Origin: Sphaerisporangium rufum
GTDB lineage: Bacteria; Actinomycetota; Actinomycetes; Streptosporangiales; Streptosporangiaceae
Assembly (NCBI RefSeq): GCF_016863395.1
Contig: NZ_BOOU01000073.1
Span: 42,716 to 106,715, forward strand
Length of the DNA: 64,000 nt
Reading direction: 5' to 3'
Of this stretch, positions 27,651 through 36,432 are shown piece after piece. The position numbers and the translations under genes were made by a program. The number at the start of each line of letters is the position of its first letter. Position 1 is the stretch's first letter. The notes beneath the pieces were generated by a model. That model did not search any database. It was given only the letters and a program-made list of their open reading frames with translations, and was not told the origin of the DNA.

Positions 27651-28601
27651 ATGAGCGATCTCGGCCATGTCCTGGTGCTGGCAGGCGGCCTGTCCTACGA
27701 GCGTGAGGTCTCCCTGCGCTCCGGACGCCGCGTGAGCGACGTGCTCCGGGCCGGCGGGATCGACGTGCAGGTGCGCGACACCGACGCCGGCCTGGTGCCG
27801 GCGGTGCTCGCCGATCCGCCGGACGTGGTTTTCGTGACCCTGCACGGCGGCAGCGGCGAGGACGGCGCCATCCGGTCGGTGCTGGAGCTGCTCTCCTTGC
27901 CGTACGTCGGCGCCACTCCCGACGCCTGCCGGATCGCCTACGACAAGCCGACCGCCAAGACCGTCGTGCGCTCGGTCGGCGTGCCCACGCCCGAGGCCGT
28001 CGTGCTACCCAAGGAGACCTTCCACGACCTCGGCGCGTCCGCCGTGCTCGCCCGCATCATCGAGCGTCTCGGGCTGCCGCTGTTCGTGAAGCCGTCTCGC
28101 GGTGGGTCGGCTCTCGGCGGCTCCATCGTCCGCAAGGCCGACGAGTTGCCGGCCGCCATGGTCGGCTGCTTCGCCTACGGGGACACCGCGCTGATCGAGC
28201 GGTACGTGGAGGGGGTCGAGGTCGCGGTCTCGGTGATCGACCTCGGTGACGGCCCGGAGGCCCTGCCGCCGGTGGAGATCGTCGCGGACGAAGGCGTCTA
28301 CGACTACTCGGCCCGCTACACCGCCGGGCACACCGAGTTCTTCGCGCCGGCGCGGCTGCGCCCCGAGGTGGCCGACGCCTGCGCGGAGCTCGCGGTCACC
28401 GCGCACCGCGCTCTCGGCCTGCGCGACCTGTCCCGGACCGACATGATCGTCGACGCCGATGGCCGCCCGCACTTCCTGGAGGTGAACGTGGCACCCGGCA
28501 TGACCGAGACCTCCCTGCTGCCGATGGCCGTCGAGGCCGCCGGCAAGGACCTCGGCGCCATCTGCCACCGTCTGCTCCAGGTCGCACGCGACCGCCGCTG
28601 A
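27651..28601 (+). CDS. D-alanine-D-alanine ligase-like ATP-grasp enzyme
   Basis: A 316-residue ATP-grasp ligase. Starts LGHVLVLAGGLSYEREVSLRSGRRV, has VFVTLHGGSGEDGAIRSVLELLSLPYVG (Ddl signature), the KPSRGGSALGGSIV ATP-binding loop and LEVNVAPGMTETSLLPMAVEAAG. The family normally makes D-Ala-D-Ala for lipid II. Some actinomycetes keep this paralogue near parB in addition to the canonical ddl in another place, so it could be a paralogue with a different acceptor. The ATG at 27651 is 98 bases after the aminotransferase gene. Confidence 0.88.
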   Translation: MSDLGHVLVLAGGLSYEREVSLRSGRRVSDVLRAGGIDVQVRDTDAGLVPAVLADPPDVVFVTLHGGSGEDGAIRSVLELLSLPYVGATPDACRIAYDKPTAKTVVRSVGVPTPEAVVLPKETFHDLGASAVLARIIERLGLPLFVKPSRGGSALGGSIVRKADELPAAMVGCFAYGDTALIERYVEGVEVAVSVIDLGDGPEALPPVEIVADEGVYDYSARYTAGHTEFFAPARLRPEVADACAELAVTAHRALGLRDLSRTDMIVDADGRPHFLEVNVAPGMTETSLLPMAVEAAGKDLGAICHRLLQVARDRR

Positions 28602-28677
28602 TCCCCCGCCGCACTTTCTCGCCGGCGGGGCCGGGTGCCGCAGCCAGGTGCGGGCGGAACGGGCTTCCGTTCGGCGA

Positions 28678-29724
28678 TCAGTCCTTCAGCATTCCGCGGA
28701 TGTCGGCGACGAATCGATCGACGTCCTCCGCCGAGGTGTCGAAGGCGGTCATCCAGCGGACGACTCCGGCGGCCGGATCCCAGACGTGGAAGAGATAGCG
28801 GTCCTGGAGCTCACTGATCGCCGGTGCGGGCAGCGAGGCGAAGACCGCGTTCGACTCGACCGGCCAGCGGATCCGCAGATCCGGTAGATCATCGATGCCG
28901 TCGGCCAGCCGGCGGGCCATCGCGTTGGCGTGGGCGGCGTTGCGCCGCCACAATCCGTCGGTCAACAGCGCGGTGAGCTGAGCCGAGACGAACCGCATCT
29001 TCGAGGCGAGCTGGAGCGTTTGGCGGCGCAGGAACCGGCCGGGTTCGGCCAGCTCGGGGCGCAGCATCACGACCGCCTCCCCCGCCAGCGCACCGTTCTT
29101 CGTGGCGCCGAAGCTGAGGACGTCCACGCCGGCATCCGTGGTGAGGTCGCGCAGCGAGCAACCGAGGAAGGCCGCCGCGTTGGCCAGCCGGGCGCCGTCC
29201 ATGTGCAGCAACATGTCGTTGTCGTGCGCGGTCCGGGCCAGCGCGGCGATCTCGTCCGGCGAGTAACAGGTGCCGAGTTCGGTCACCTGCGAGATGGACA
29301 GGACGCGCGGCTGGACCTCGCTGATGTTCCCGCGACCGCCGAGCCGTGCCGTGACGTCATCCGGGCTCAGCTTGCCGTCGGCGGTGGGCACCGTGACGAG
29401 CTTGACGCCGAGGACGCGTTCGGTGGCGCCGGTCTCATGCGTCGCGATGTGCGCGGTGTCGGCACAGACGACGGCGTCGTAGCGGCGGGTCAGCATCGCC
29501 CCGAGGCCCAGCATGTTGGCACCGGTCCCGTTCAGGACGGCCAGACCGGTCGCTGCCGCCCCGAACTCGGCACGGATCCGGCCGGCGAAGTCACTCGTCC
29601 AGCGATCGTCCCCATAGGCGGGCGCGTCACCGACATTGGCCGCGCTGATCGCGTCGAGTACCGCCGGATGCGTCCCGGCGTGGTTGTCGCTGGCGAAACT
29701 CTTCGGGTAACGGGAGTCGGTCAC
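28678..29724 (-). CDS. L-threonine aldolase family protein
   Basis: PLP-dependent lyase cleaving threonine or allo-threonine to glycine and acetaldehyde. The 348-residue chain opens FASDNHAGTHPAVLDAI, shows GDAPAYGDDRW (the YGDD motif), VCADTAHIATHETGA, LHMDGARLANAAAFLG and the PLP lysine in SFGATKNGALAG. GTG start at 29724. It is the end of a minus-strand group next to the parS sites but not obviously linked to parAB. Confidence 0.92.
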   Translation of the reverse strand: MTDSRYPKSFASDNHAGTHPAVLDAISAANVGDAPAYGDDRWTSDFAGRIRAEFGAAATGLAVLNGTGANMLGLGAMLTRRYDAVVCADTAHIATHETGATERVLGVKLVTVPTADGKLSPDDVTARLGGRGNISEVQPRVLSISQVTELGTCYSPDEIAALARTAHDNDMLLHMDGARLANAAAFLGCSLRDLTTDAGVDVLSFGATKNGALAGEAVVMLRPELAEPGRFLRRQTLQLASKMRFVSAQLTALLTDGLWRRNAAHANAMARRLADGIDDLPDLRIRWPVESNAVFASLPAPAISELQDRYLFHVWDPAAGVVRWMTAFDTSAEDVDRFVADIRGMLKD

Positions 29725-29958
29725 CCGGTAAGGCTACGCCGCGGCGGATCATCGGCGGGCGTCCCCGGGCATCGACCCGCTTCGACCCGGTCGAAGATCC
29801 ACCGTCGGCGGCCCTGTGGCTCCTCGACCCTGTGGCTCCTCGGCCACCGGCGACGGCTGCCATGGGCGGTCGGCTCGGCCCGGGAACATCACCGGCGAAC
29901 CTCACCGCCGCCCTCGATCGCCTGGGCCGGCACGCCCGATCGTGCTGCATGCGGTCAC

Positions 29959-29974
29959 TGTTTCACGTGAAACC
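29959..29974. promoter_or_regulatory. parS centromere site 1
   Basis: TGTTTCACGTGAAACC matches the bacterial parS consensus TGTTTCACGTGAAACA in 15 of 16 positions. It lies between the threonine aldolase and parB genes in a 324-base stretch without a gene. ParB nucleates here to begin spreading and segregation. Confidence 0.95.
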
Positions 29975-30014
29975 GGCCGACTCTTTCGCCCCCGCGGCAA
30001 GAACGTCCTCTAGC

Positions 30015-30030
30015 TGTTTCACGTGAAACC
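30015..30030. promoter_or_regulatory. parS centromere site 2
   Basis: A second TGTTTCACGTGAAACC, 56 bases from site 1 and 19 bases beyond the parB stop codon. The centre-to-centre distance is 56 bp. This spacing differs from five full helical turns (52.5 bp) by about a third of a turn. Confidence 0.95.
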
Positions 30031-30048
30031 ATGACGCTCGGCCGGAAG

Positions 30049-31011
30049 TCAGTCGTCGAGAACGTTCATGGCCGCGGCGGCTCCAGGAGCCATTGCGCCG
30101 ATGATGCGCTCAAGGTCGTCCATGGAGGCGAACTCGACGACGATCCGGCCTTTGTGCCGGCCGAGGTCCACCTTCACCCGGGTCTCGAAGTGGTCGGACA
30201 GCCGGTGCGCGAGGGTGGCCAGTGCCGGCTCCGGCGCATCCTTCGCCCGCTTCGTCCGCGGCGCGGGAGCGGCGGTCGCCTCACCCATCGAGACGATCTC
30301 CTCCACGGTGCGCACCGAGAGGCCTTCGGCCACGATCCGGCCGGCCAGGTGCTCCTGAGCCGCCCCATCGCTGAGCGTCAGCAACGCCCGGGCGTGGCCC
30401 GCACTGATGGTGCCGGCCGCCACCCGCAACTGGACGTTGGGCGGGAGGTTGAGCAGGCGGAGGGTGTTGGTGATGTGCGAGCGCGAGCGTCCGATCCGCT
30501 GGGCGAGCTGCTCGTGGGTGGCGCCGAAGTCGTCGAGCAGCTGACGGTAGGCCGCCGCCTCCTCCAGCGCGTTGAGCTGCTCCCGCTGCAGGTTCTCGAT
30601 GAGTGCGTCCCGGAGCAGGTCGTCGTCCTGAGTGCTGCGGACGATCGCCGGAATGACCTCGAGACCCAGGAGCGTGGAGGCACGCCAGCGCCGCTCCCCC
30701 ATGATCAGCTGATACCGTCCCGGTCCTGATGCCCGGACCACCACCGGCTGCAGCAGGCCGACCTCCCGGATCGAGTCCGCAAGCTCGCTCAGCGCCTCGT
30801 CATCGAAGATCTCTCGTGGCTGCCGGGGGTTGGGCACGATGGCCTCCACCGGGATCTCCATGAAGTAGGCGCCCGCGACCGGCACCAGCCGGTCGTCGGC
30901 CGGCGCGGCCGGTTCCGGCACGGCCGCCGACGCGGCCGGCCTCTCGACGGCAGGCCCGGTGGGGATCAGGGCTCCCAGTCCCTTCCCCAGTCCACGCCTC
31001 TGCTGGGCCAC
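30049..31011 (-). CDS. parB: Chromosome partitioning protein ParB
   Basis: Binds parS sites and, as a CTP-dependent clamp, spreads along the chromosome. The chain starts [17 protein letters not shown] (ParA-interaction motif), then [33 protein letters not shown] (the CTP-binding GxRRxxA motif), [16 protein letters not shown], the HTH region [20 protein letters not shown] and a C-terminal dimerisation domain ending MNVLDD. 320 residues. GTG start at 31011 with GAGGAGGAGTC upstream. Downstream of parA with a 131-base gap that may hold its own promoter. Confidence 0.97.
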   Translation of the reverse strand: MAQQRRGLGKGLGALIPTGPAVERPAASAAVPEPAAPADDRLVPVAGAYFMEIPVEAIVPNPRQPREIFDDEALSELADSIREVGLLQPVVVRASGPGRYQLIMGERRWRASTLLGLEVIPAIVRSTQDDDLLRDALIENLQREQLNALEEAAAYRQLLDDFGATHEQLAQRIGRSRSHITNTLRLLNLPPNVQLRVAAGTISAGHARALLTLSDGAAQEHLAGRIVAEGLSVRTVEEIVSMGEATAAPAPRTKRAKDAPEPALATLAHRLSDHFETRVKVDLGRHKGRIVVEFASMDDLERIIGAMAPGAAAAMNVLDD

Positions 31012-31142
31012 GACTCCTCCTCGCCCGACATCCCACCCGGGAGACCGTCACCATCCCCGGGAGAACGTGCTGATTGCTGCGGATGTACTGATACGCCCGG
31101 CGAGCGGACCACTCCACAGGAGGGTACCGCCACCGGCCTCGA

Positions 31143-32207
31143 TCACTCGGTGGTCGCCGCACCCCGGAAGGCGATCTCCCGTGCGGCGTCCATATACGCG
31201 AGGGCACCGCTGGATCCCGCGTCGTAGGTGAGCACGGACTGCCCGTAGCTCGGCGCCTCGGACACCCGGACGCTGCGCGGGATCACCGTATTGAGGACCG
31301 TCTCCCCGAAGTGCGACCGGACCTCTTCGGCGACCTGGGACGCCAGCCGGGTGCGGCCGTCGTACATGGTGAGCAGGATGGTGGAGACACGTAGTGCCTG
31401 ATTCAGGTGCACCCGTACCAGTTCCACGTTCTGCAGCAGCTGGCTGACCCCCTCCAGCGCGTAGTACTCGCACTGGATCGGGATCATCACCTCCTCCGCG
31501 GCCACCATGGCATTCACGGTGAGCAGCCCGAGGGAGGGCGGGCAGTCGATGAAGATGTAGTCGAGGTCGATGGAGTCGAAGGCCTCCAGCGCCCGCTTCA
31601 GCCTGGCCTCCCGGGCCACCAGCGAAACCAGCTCGATCTCCGCGCCGGCCAGGCCGATGGTGGCCGGCGCACAGTAGAGATCAGGCATGTCAGGGACCGG
31701 GTTGACGATCTCCTTCAACGGCAGGTCTTCCACCAGAACCTCGTAGACCGACGGGATGTCCCCTCGGTGCTCCACGGACAGCGCGGTGGAGGCGTTCCCC
31801 TGCGGGTCGAGGTCCAGCACCAGCACTCGCTGACCGTGCATGGAAAGCCCCGCGGCCAGGTTCACCGCCGTGGTCGTCTTGCCCACCCCGCCCTTCTGGT
31901 TGGCGATGGTGATGACGCGGCGTTTCGGCGGCCGGGGCCATTGCCCCTCCCGGCTCGCGGACGAGTAGCCGACGGGGGTGGCGGCCGCCGGCGTGGACGG
32001 GGCTGTTTCACGTGAAACCACTGAGCTGAGCGCCTCTCGGACCAGGGGCGAATCGCCGGGACGGGCAGGGGGCTGAGGGGGCAAAGCGGTCGTCCTTTCG
32101 GCCGGCGCGGAGACAGCGGCGATCGGCCAGCCAAGACCGGTCGGCCGTCCCGCCGAGCGGGAGACATGACTGCGCGGCCAGCCCAGGCCACCTGCCGTAT
32201 CCGGCAT
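31143..32207 (-). CDS. parA: Chromosome partitioning ATPase ParA
   Basis: ATPase that drives ParB-parS complexes apart. The 354-residue chain has a long N-terminal extension of about 95 residues before RVITIANQKGGVGKTTTAVNLAAGLSMHGQRVLVLDLDPQGNAS (deviant Walker A), then DYIFIDCPPSLGLLTVNAMVAAEEVMIPIQCEYYALEGV. The extension contains VVSRETAPS, which is the translation of a parS site. The ATG at 32207 follows GAGGTGACGGTT and lies 5 bases after the rsmG stop. A later start in the extension is possible but I see no better ribosome-binding site. Confidence 0.95.
   Translation of the reverse strand: MPDTAGGLGWPRSHVSRSAGRPTGLGWPIAAVSAPAERTTALPPQPPARPGDSPLVREALSSVVSRETAPSTPAAATPVGYSSASREGQWPRPPKRRVITIANQKGGVGKTTTAVNLAAGLSMHGQRVLVLDLDPQGNASTALSVEHRGDIPSVYEVLVEDLPLKEIVNPVPDMPDLYCAPATIGLAGAEIELVSLVAREARLKRALEAFDSIDLDYIFIDCPPSLGLLTVNAMVAAEEVMIPIQCEYYALEGVSQLLQNVELVRVHLNQALRVSTILLTMYDGRTRLASQVAEEVRSHFGETVLNTVIPRSVRVSEAPSYGQSVLTYDAGSSGALAYMDAAREIAFRGAATTE
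32004..32019. promoter_or_regulatory. parS centromere site 3, inside parA
   Basis: TGTTTCACGTGAAACC (15 of 16 to consensus) within the 5' coding part of parA, 2.0 kb from the other pair. In the parA reading frame it codes for VSRET in the N-terminal extension. Confidence 0.95.
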
Positions 32208-32212
32208 AACCG

Positions 32213-32902
32213 TCACCTCTTCCGTCGGCGCCGCGTACCCTGTGCGCTCCGAGCGGGCGGGCGTCCGGCGACCACCCGGACCAGAGTCGCGGGCGGATCG
32301 ACCATATCGCGCCCGACCACGACAAGTTCGGCGGTCGCCGCCCCATAACGCGGCAATTGGTCGCGCACCTCCGCCAACTCGGCCGCGGCCCGCTCCCCCT
32401 TCATCGCCAGCAACTGCCCGTCGACCCGTAGCAACGGCATCGCCCAGGACAGCAGGCGCTCCAGGGGCGCCACGGCCCGCGCGGAGGCGACATCGAACTC
32501 GCCACTGCCGGCGATCTCCTCGGCCCGGCCGCGCAGCACCTGCACATTGGCCAGCTTCAGATCCCGGATGCACTCGTCGAGGAAGATCGTCCGGCGGAGC
32601 AGCGGCTCCAGCAGCGTCACCTGGAGATCAGGCCGGACGATGGCCAGCACGAGACCTGGCAGGCCGGCGCCCGACCCGATGTCCACCAGCCGGGCGCCCT
32701 GCGGAACCGCCTCGGCGACCACCGCGCAGTTGAGCAGGTGGCGGTCCCAGATACGCGGAATCTCTCGTGGGCCGAGCAGCCCGCGCACCACCCCTGGCCC
32801 GGCCAGCATCTCGGCGAACGCCTGCGCACGCGGCCAGGCGTCACCGGAAAAGACCTCGCGCGCCACAGCGGGCGCCTGGGGCAGCTCGTCGGTTTCCGCC
32901 AT
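32213..32902 (-). CDS. rsmG: 16S rRNA (guanine-N7) methyltransferase RsmG
   Basis: Methylates G527 of 16S rRNA (E. coli numbering). The 229-residue chain has the SAM motif LVDIGSGAGLPGLVLAIVRPDLQVTLLEPLLRR and the later FDVASARAVAPLERLLSWAMPLL. I chose the ATG at 32902; a GTG immediately before it is equally possible and there is no strong ribosome-binding site. Classical order khpB-rsmG-parA-parB; the stop lies 5 bases from the parA start. Confidence 0.96.
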   Translation of the reverse strand: MAETDELPQAPAVAREVFSGDAWPRAQAFAEMLAGPGVVRGLLGPREIPRIWDRHLLNCAVVAEAVPQGARLVDIGSGAGLPGLVLAIVRPDLQVTLLEPLLRRTIFLDECIRDLKLANVQVLRGRAEEIAGSGEFDVASARAVAPLERLLSWAMPLLRVDGQLLAMKGERAAAELAEVRDQLPRYGAATAELVVVGRDMVDPPATLVRVVAGRPPARSAQGTRRRRKR

Positions 32903-33204
32903 CACTCACTCAACTAGAACGGTCACAACATCTTCGCGTAAGAGTAGCCGCCCTGACCGGCGTTCCTCCCGGTGACGCGGCACCTGTGGACGAACGTGCC
33001 ACGGCGCCGGCCCTCTTGCGGCCCGGCGGTCCCGCCGCCGAACGGGGCCGCACCCAGGCGCTCCGGCGAAAGAGGCACTATGCCAGAGCCACGGCAAGAC
33101 GGCCGTGATCCCCCGGTCATTTTCCGCCCATGATCGCGACAAGCCGCCAGGTGCGGCGAGCCTGGCGGTGCCAGGAGGGCTACAAAGGAGATGACGCATC
33201 GGAT

Positions 33205-33231
33205 CGCCGGTCCGGCCGAGCCGGACCGGCG
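33205..33231 (-). terminator. Second hairpin downstream of khpB
   Basis: CGCCGGTCCGGC-CGA-GCCGGACCGGCG: a perfect 12-bp stem 9 bases beyond the stronger hairpin at 33241-33273, making a tandem terminator on the minus strand. Confidence 0.6.
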
Positions 33232-33240
33232 CAGAACCGA

Positions 33241-33273
33241 AGGGCCGCCGATCCCGAACGGATCGGCGGCCCT
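33241..33273 (-). terminator. Terminator after khpB (end of rpmH-khpB cluster)
   Basis: AGGGCCGCCGATCC-CGAAC-GGATCGGCGGCCCT: perfect 14-bp stem and 5-base loop, about 90 bases after the khpB stop codon on the minus strand, where it is followed by TTCGGTTCT. Confidence 0.8.
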
Positions 33274-33361
33274 CGTCGTCTCGGCCGGTCCGGCGCACCG
33301 GTCAGTGCACCAGGCGGAGGTCATCGTCAATCGCCGGTCGCCCGCGGCTACCGGCCGGTGT

Positions 33362-33862
33362 TCAGGACGGCAGCACCACGACGTAACGCTCCGGCTCCTC
33401 GCCCTCCGACTCGCTGCGCAGCCCGGCCGCGGCCACCGCGTCGTGCACGATCTTGCGCTCGAACGGGGTCATCGGGTGCAGGGACTTGGACTGGCCGGAA
33501 CGCTTCACGTCCTCCGCGGCCCGCGCCCCGAGCTTGCTCAGCTCGGCCCGGCGGCCCTGCCGGTAGCCCGCCACATCCAGCATCAGCCGGCAGCGTTCCC
33601 CGGTGCGGCGGTGCACGGCGAGCCTGGTGAGCTCCTGCAGCGCCTCCAGTACCTCACCACCGGTGCCCACCAGATCGCTGCCCTTGATGTCGACGATGGA
33701 GACGACCGCCCGATCGCCCTCCACGTCCATGTCGATGTCGCCGTCGACGTCGGCGATGTCCAGCAGCCCTTCGAGGTAGTCCGCCGCAATCTCGCCCTCC
33801 TGTTCGAGGGCGGCGACGTCGGGCGCGGCCGGGGCGGCCTTTTCCTCGTTGACTTCGGTCAC
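33362..33862 (-). CDS. khpB: KhpB/Jag family RNA-binding protein (R3H domain)
   Basis: Small cytoplasmic RNA-binding protein with an N-terminal acidic segment, a KH-II type domain (YLEGLLDIADVDGDIDMDVEGD through KGSDLVGTGGEVLEALQELTRLAVHRRTGE) and a C-terminal R3H domain (HPMTPFERKIVHDAVAAAGLRSESEGEEPERYVVVL). The start is ambiguous: I prefer GTG 33862, which sits 9-10 bases behind AAGGAG, over GTG 33880. Follows yidC in the conserved rpmH-rnpA-yidD-yidC-khpB order. Confidence 0.92.
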   Translation of the reverse strand: MTEVNEEKAAPAAPDVAALEQEGEIAADYLEGLLDIADVDGDIDMDVEGDRAVVSIVDIKGSDLVGTGGEVLEALQELTRLAVHRRTGERCRLMLDVAGYRQGRRAELSKLGARAAEDVKRSGQSKSLHPMTPFERKIVHDAVAAAGLRSESEGEEPERYVVVLPS

Positions 33863-33889
33863 GTCCGGACTCTCCTTCACGACAACCGG

Positions 33890-34855
33890 CTACGACTTCT
33901 TGGAACCCGTGCGCTTGCTGCGCGGCTGCCGGGTCGGCTGCTGGCGGACGACCTTCGGCTCCGGCTGCGACTCGGGGGCCGGAGCGTCCTGCGGGGCCTT
34001 GGCGGAACGGCTCGGCAGGATCTTGCTCAGCACCCCGGGCTTCGGCTCGGGCTGCACCACATTGCCCTTGGCGTCGACGACCGGCATCGGATGGCGGCTG
34101 TAGAACCAGTGTTGCTGACCGAGCGTCCACAGGTTGGTGGTGACCCAGTAAAGGATAAGCCCGAGCGCGAAGTTCAGGCTGAACACCGCGAACAGTGGCG
34201 AGATGTACATCAGGATCTTCTGCTGCTGCGCCATCGGGTTGTCCGGCATCTGCGCCATGGACCGGGTGACGCTCTGCCGCACGGTGAGGAAGGTGGTGGC
34301 CGAGCTGATCGCGACGAAGATACCGAGCACGATCTTGGTGGCCACCGGGTCGGCGCCGAAGCCCATGATGTCCTTGGCGCTGGTGAAGAAGGTGGCCGGC
34401 ACCGGCGCGCCGAAGATGTGCGCCGACCGGGCGCTGGCGACCATCGACGGCTCCATGCCGAATCGCGCCTTGTTCTGGGCGATGGCCTGGAGGACGGTGA
34501 AGACGGAGATGAAGATCGGGAACTGCGCCACCACCGGGAGGCAGCCACCGAGGGGGTTCGCGCCGCCCTCCTGGTAGACCTTCATGACCTCCTGGTTCAT
34601 GCGCTGTTTGTCGTTCTTGTAGCGCTTACGGATGTCCTGGATCTTCGGAGCCAGCTCCTGCATCTTGCGCGACGAGCGCATCTGCTTCATGAACAGCGGG
34701 AAGATCAGCAGACGCATCAGCACGGTCAGCGTGATGATGGTCAGCGCCCAGTTGAGCCCGTTGTCCGGGGGGATGATGAGGGTGTACGCGTAGTGAATCC
34801 AAGCGATCACCGTAGCGACCGCCGTGTACAGCGGCTCCAGGAATGACAGCTCCAC
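33890..34855 (-). CDS. yidC: Membrane protein insertase YidC
   Basis: Inserts proteins into the cytoplasmic membrane with or without Sec. A 321-residue Oxa1/YidC-type protein without the large periplasmic domain of gram-negatives. First helix YTAVATVIAWIHYAYTLI, then WALTIITLTVLMRLLIFPLFMKQMRSSRKMQEL with the conserved groove Arg, then NPLGGCLPVVAQFPIFISVF and three more helices, and a basic C-terminal tail ending KRTGSKKS that could contact the ribosome. Four bases from yidD. Confidence 0.96.
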   Translation of the reverse strand: MELSFLEPLYTAVATVIAWIHYAYTLIIPPDNGLNWALTIITLTVLMRLLIFPLFMKQMRSSRKMQELAPKIQDIRKRYKNDKQRMNQEVMKVYQEGGANPLGGCLPVVAQFPIFISVFTVLQAIAQNKARFGMEPSMVASARSAHIFGAPVPATFFTSAKDIMGFGADPVATKIVLGIFVAISSATTFLTVRQSVTRSMAQMPDNPMAQQQKILMYISPLFAVFSLNFALGLILYWVTTNLWTLGQQHWFYSRHPMPVVDAKGNVVQPEPKPGVLSKILPSRSAKAPQDAPAPESQPEPKVVRQQPTRQPRSKRTGSKKS

Positions 34856-34859
34856 CGAG

Positions 34860-35201
34860 CTAGCTCCCTTGCGTTTCGTCGTGGGACCGGACCGGGCGCG
34901 GAGGCACCGGGTCGTAGCCTCCCGGATGGAATGGGTGACAACGCCCGATACGCCTGGCGGTCAGCCAGAGCCCGCGCAGCGCGCCATGCACGGCGATCGC
35001 TTCGAGGCCATAGGCACTACATGATGGTTCGAACCGGCATCGCGGCCCGAGAAGGGGGCTGATGAATGCTCGATAGAACCGGATGGGGGCCAGCAGGAGC
35101 CGCACGGGCACAGAAGGGGCCGCAGCCCGCTCTGGCGGGCCCGCGGACGCGACGGTAGCCGTCCCGTCCTGCTCCTTCACCCGCGGATCACCGCTGTTCA
35201 T
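34860..35201 (-). CDS. yidD: Membrane protein insertion efficiency factor YidD
   Basis: A 113-residue product with the YidD core [62 protein letters not shown], including its three conserved cysteines. It helps YidC-dependent insertion at the inner face of the membrane. An extra N-terminal stretch of about 37 residues is variable. The start codon overlaps the rnpA stop by four bases (ATGA), so the two are translationally coupled. Confidence 0.95.
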   Translation of the reverse strand: MNSGDPRVKEQDGTATVASAGPPERAAAPSVPVRLLLAPIRFYRAFISPLLGPRCRFEPSCSAYGLEAIAVHGALRGLWLTARRIGRCHPFHPGGYDPVPPRPVRSHDETQGS

Positions 35202-35590
35202 GCTCGTCCATCCGTAACCGCCGGCGATCGGGGGGTTCGTCCCGGCACCCGGCGCCCGATCAACCGGTCCAGCGCGACGTCGAGCTCGGCGGCGAGTTGC
35301 TCGCTGCGCGCCGACGCCGCCGGTGGATTGGCGCGTACAACAAGCAGGCTACCTCCCGGCAGCATGTCGAGCCTGGCCCGCACCAGATGCCGTAGCCGGC
35401 GCCTGACCCGGTTGCGCACGACGGCCCCGCCCACCGCCCTGCTCACCACGAAGCCCACCAGGGGGGCATGCCGCGGATCACCGCGGTCGCTCAGGTGGAC
35501 CACCAGGGTCGGCCGGCCGGCGCGCCTTCCACCGCGGATCGCGGCCGCGAACTCTCCGGCCCGGCGCATACGGGAGTGGGACGGCAGCAC
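35198..35590 (-). CDS. rnpA: Ribonuclease P protein component
   Basis: Protein subunit of RNase P, which matures tRNA 5' ends. Signature seen as [35 protein letters not shown], the RNR motif. 130 residues. Starts GTG at 35590 with [14 protein letters not shown]. Located after rpmH as in nearly all bacteria. Confidence 0.96.
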   Translation of the reverse strand: MLPSHSRMRRAGEFAAAIRGGRRAGRPTLVVHLSDRGDPRHAPLVGFVVSRAVGGAVVRNRVRRRLRHLVRARLDMLPGGSLLVVRANPPAASARSEQLAAELDVALDRLIGRRVPGRTPRSPAVTDGRA

Positions 35591-35690
35591 GACGGGACCT
35601 GCTTTCAGACGGACATGTGCCCGGGCACGGCTATCGCCCGCCGGTCATCATTCCGACGGGCGAGGCGCGTGCACCGGGCGCTCGGCGCTG

Positions 35691-35828
35691 TCAGGCGGAC
35701 AGCTCCGCACGGCCCTTGCGGCGGCGGGCGGCGATGATCGCACGGCCGGCCCGCGTGCGCATGCGCAGCCGGAAGCCGTGGGTCTTCGCGCGGCGACGGT
35801 TGTTCGGCTGGAAAGTACGCTTGCTCAC
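35691..35828 (-). CDS. rpmH: 50S ribosomal protein L34
   Basis: A 45-residue protein read on the minus strand from GTG 35828: [20 protein letters not shown], then [19 protein letters not shown] and ending ELSA. This is the L34 sequence almost without variation. It is too short to stand out by length, but the motif is unmistakable. First gene of the minus-strand cluster; its promoter lies in the 604-base region shared with dnaA. Confidence 0.97.
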   Translation of the reverse strand: MSKRTFQPNNRRRAKTHGFRLRMRTRAGRAIIAARRRKGRAELSA

Positions 35829-36432
35829 GAGTGGGCTCCAGGCTTTATCTCACCCGCACACGGTGCGGGCGACTGACACACAGGGCACGGCCTGCCGAGT
35901 GGCGCGGGCACGCCGAAGTGGCGTCGCGCGACAAGCCGACCGTCGTACGTTACGGGGCGGGCGCCCCTGAGGTCAAACCGGCGCCCTCGCCGAGACTCGG
36001 GCGCCGGCCGGTGCGCCGCGGCCATCACATGCCGCCGGCATCACCCGCCGCGCCCGTCGCCACGCGCCCATCACGCTGAGTTATCCACTAATCCACAGGG
36101 TGGTTATCCACCGGCGTCACGTCATCCACAGGATGTGCATCGTGTTGCCCCCAGCCTGCCACTAGGCTGTGGACAACGTCTTCAACAGGGATGTGCACGG
36201 TGCTACCGTCGGCCCTTCCGTACCGTCTTTCATATGGTCAACGCACCCGGGCTCCGTGCCGGGCCTGTGGATACCGTGTGGATACGCTGTGGATCGCCGA
36301 AGGGAGCCTGCGGACAACGCTGTGGAGAGGGGCGTGCGGGCCCGGCGCCGGGAAGGCGACTCCGGCCGGCGCGACTGTGGATAACTAGCGCGGTGAGCGC
36401 ACGGGGGCCGCGTAAGGGAGGAGGGCCGACCG
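35829..36432. promoter_or_regulatory. rpmH-dnaA intergenic region with DnaA boxes
   Basis: No gene. It contains at least eight DnaA-box-like 9-mers in the half nearer dnaA: TTATCCACT (36081-36089), TAATCCACA (36089-36097), TTATCCACC (36104-36112), TCATCCACA (36122-36130), TGTGGACAA (36168-36176), TGTGGATAC (36266-36274 and 36277-36285), TGTGGATCG (36288-36296) and TGTGGATAA (36376-36384). The 36168 and 36376 boxes are perfect reverses of TTGTCCACA and TTATCCACA. This is probably the autoregulated dnaA promoter and possibly one half of a two-part origin. Confidence 0.85.

Larger units (their letters stand above)
32903..33361. other. Gene-free stretch between rsmG and khpB
   Basis: 459 bases without a supportable gene. 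Two hairpins near the khpB end are listed separately; the rest (32903-33200) probably holds the promoter of rsmG-parA-parB, but I see no convincing -10/-35 pair. Frames here show no codon bias. Confidence 0.5.
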
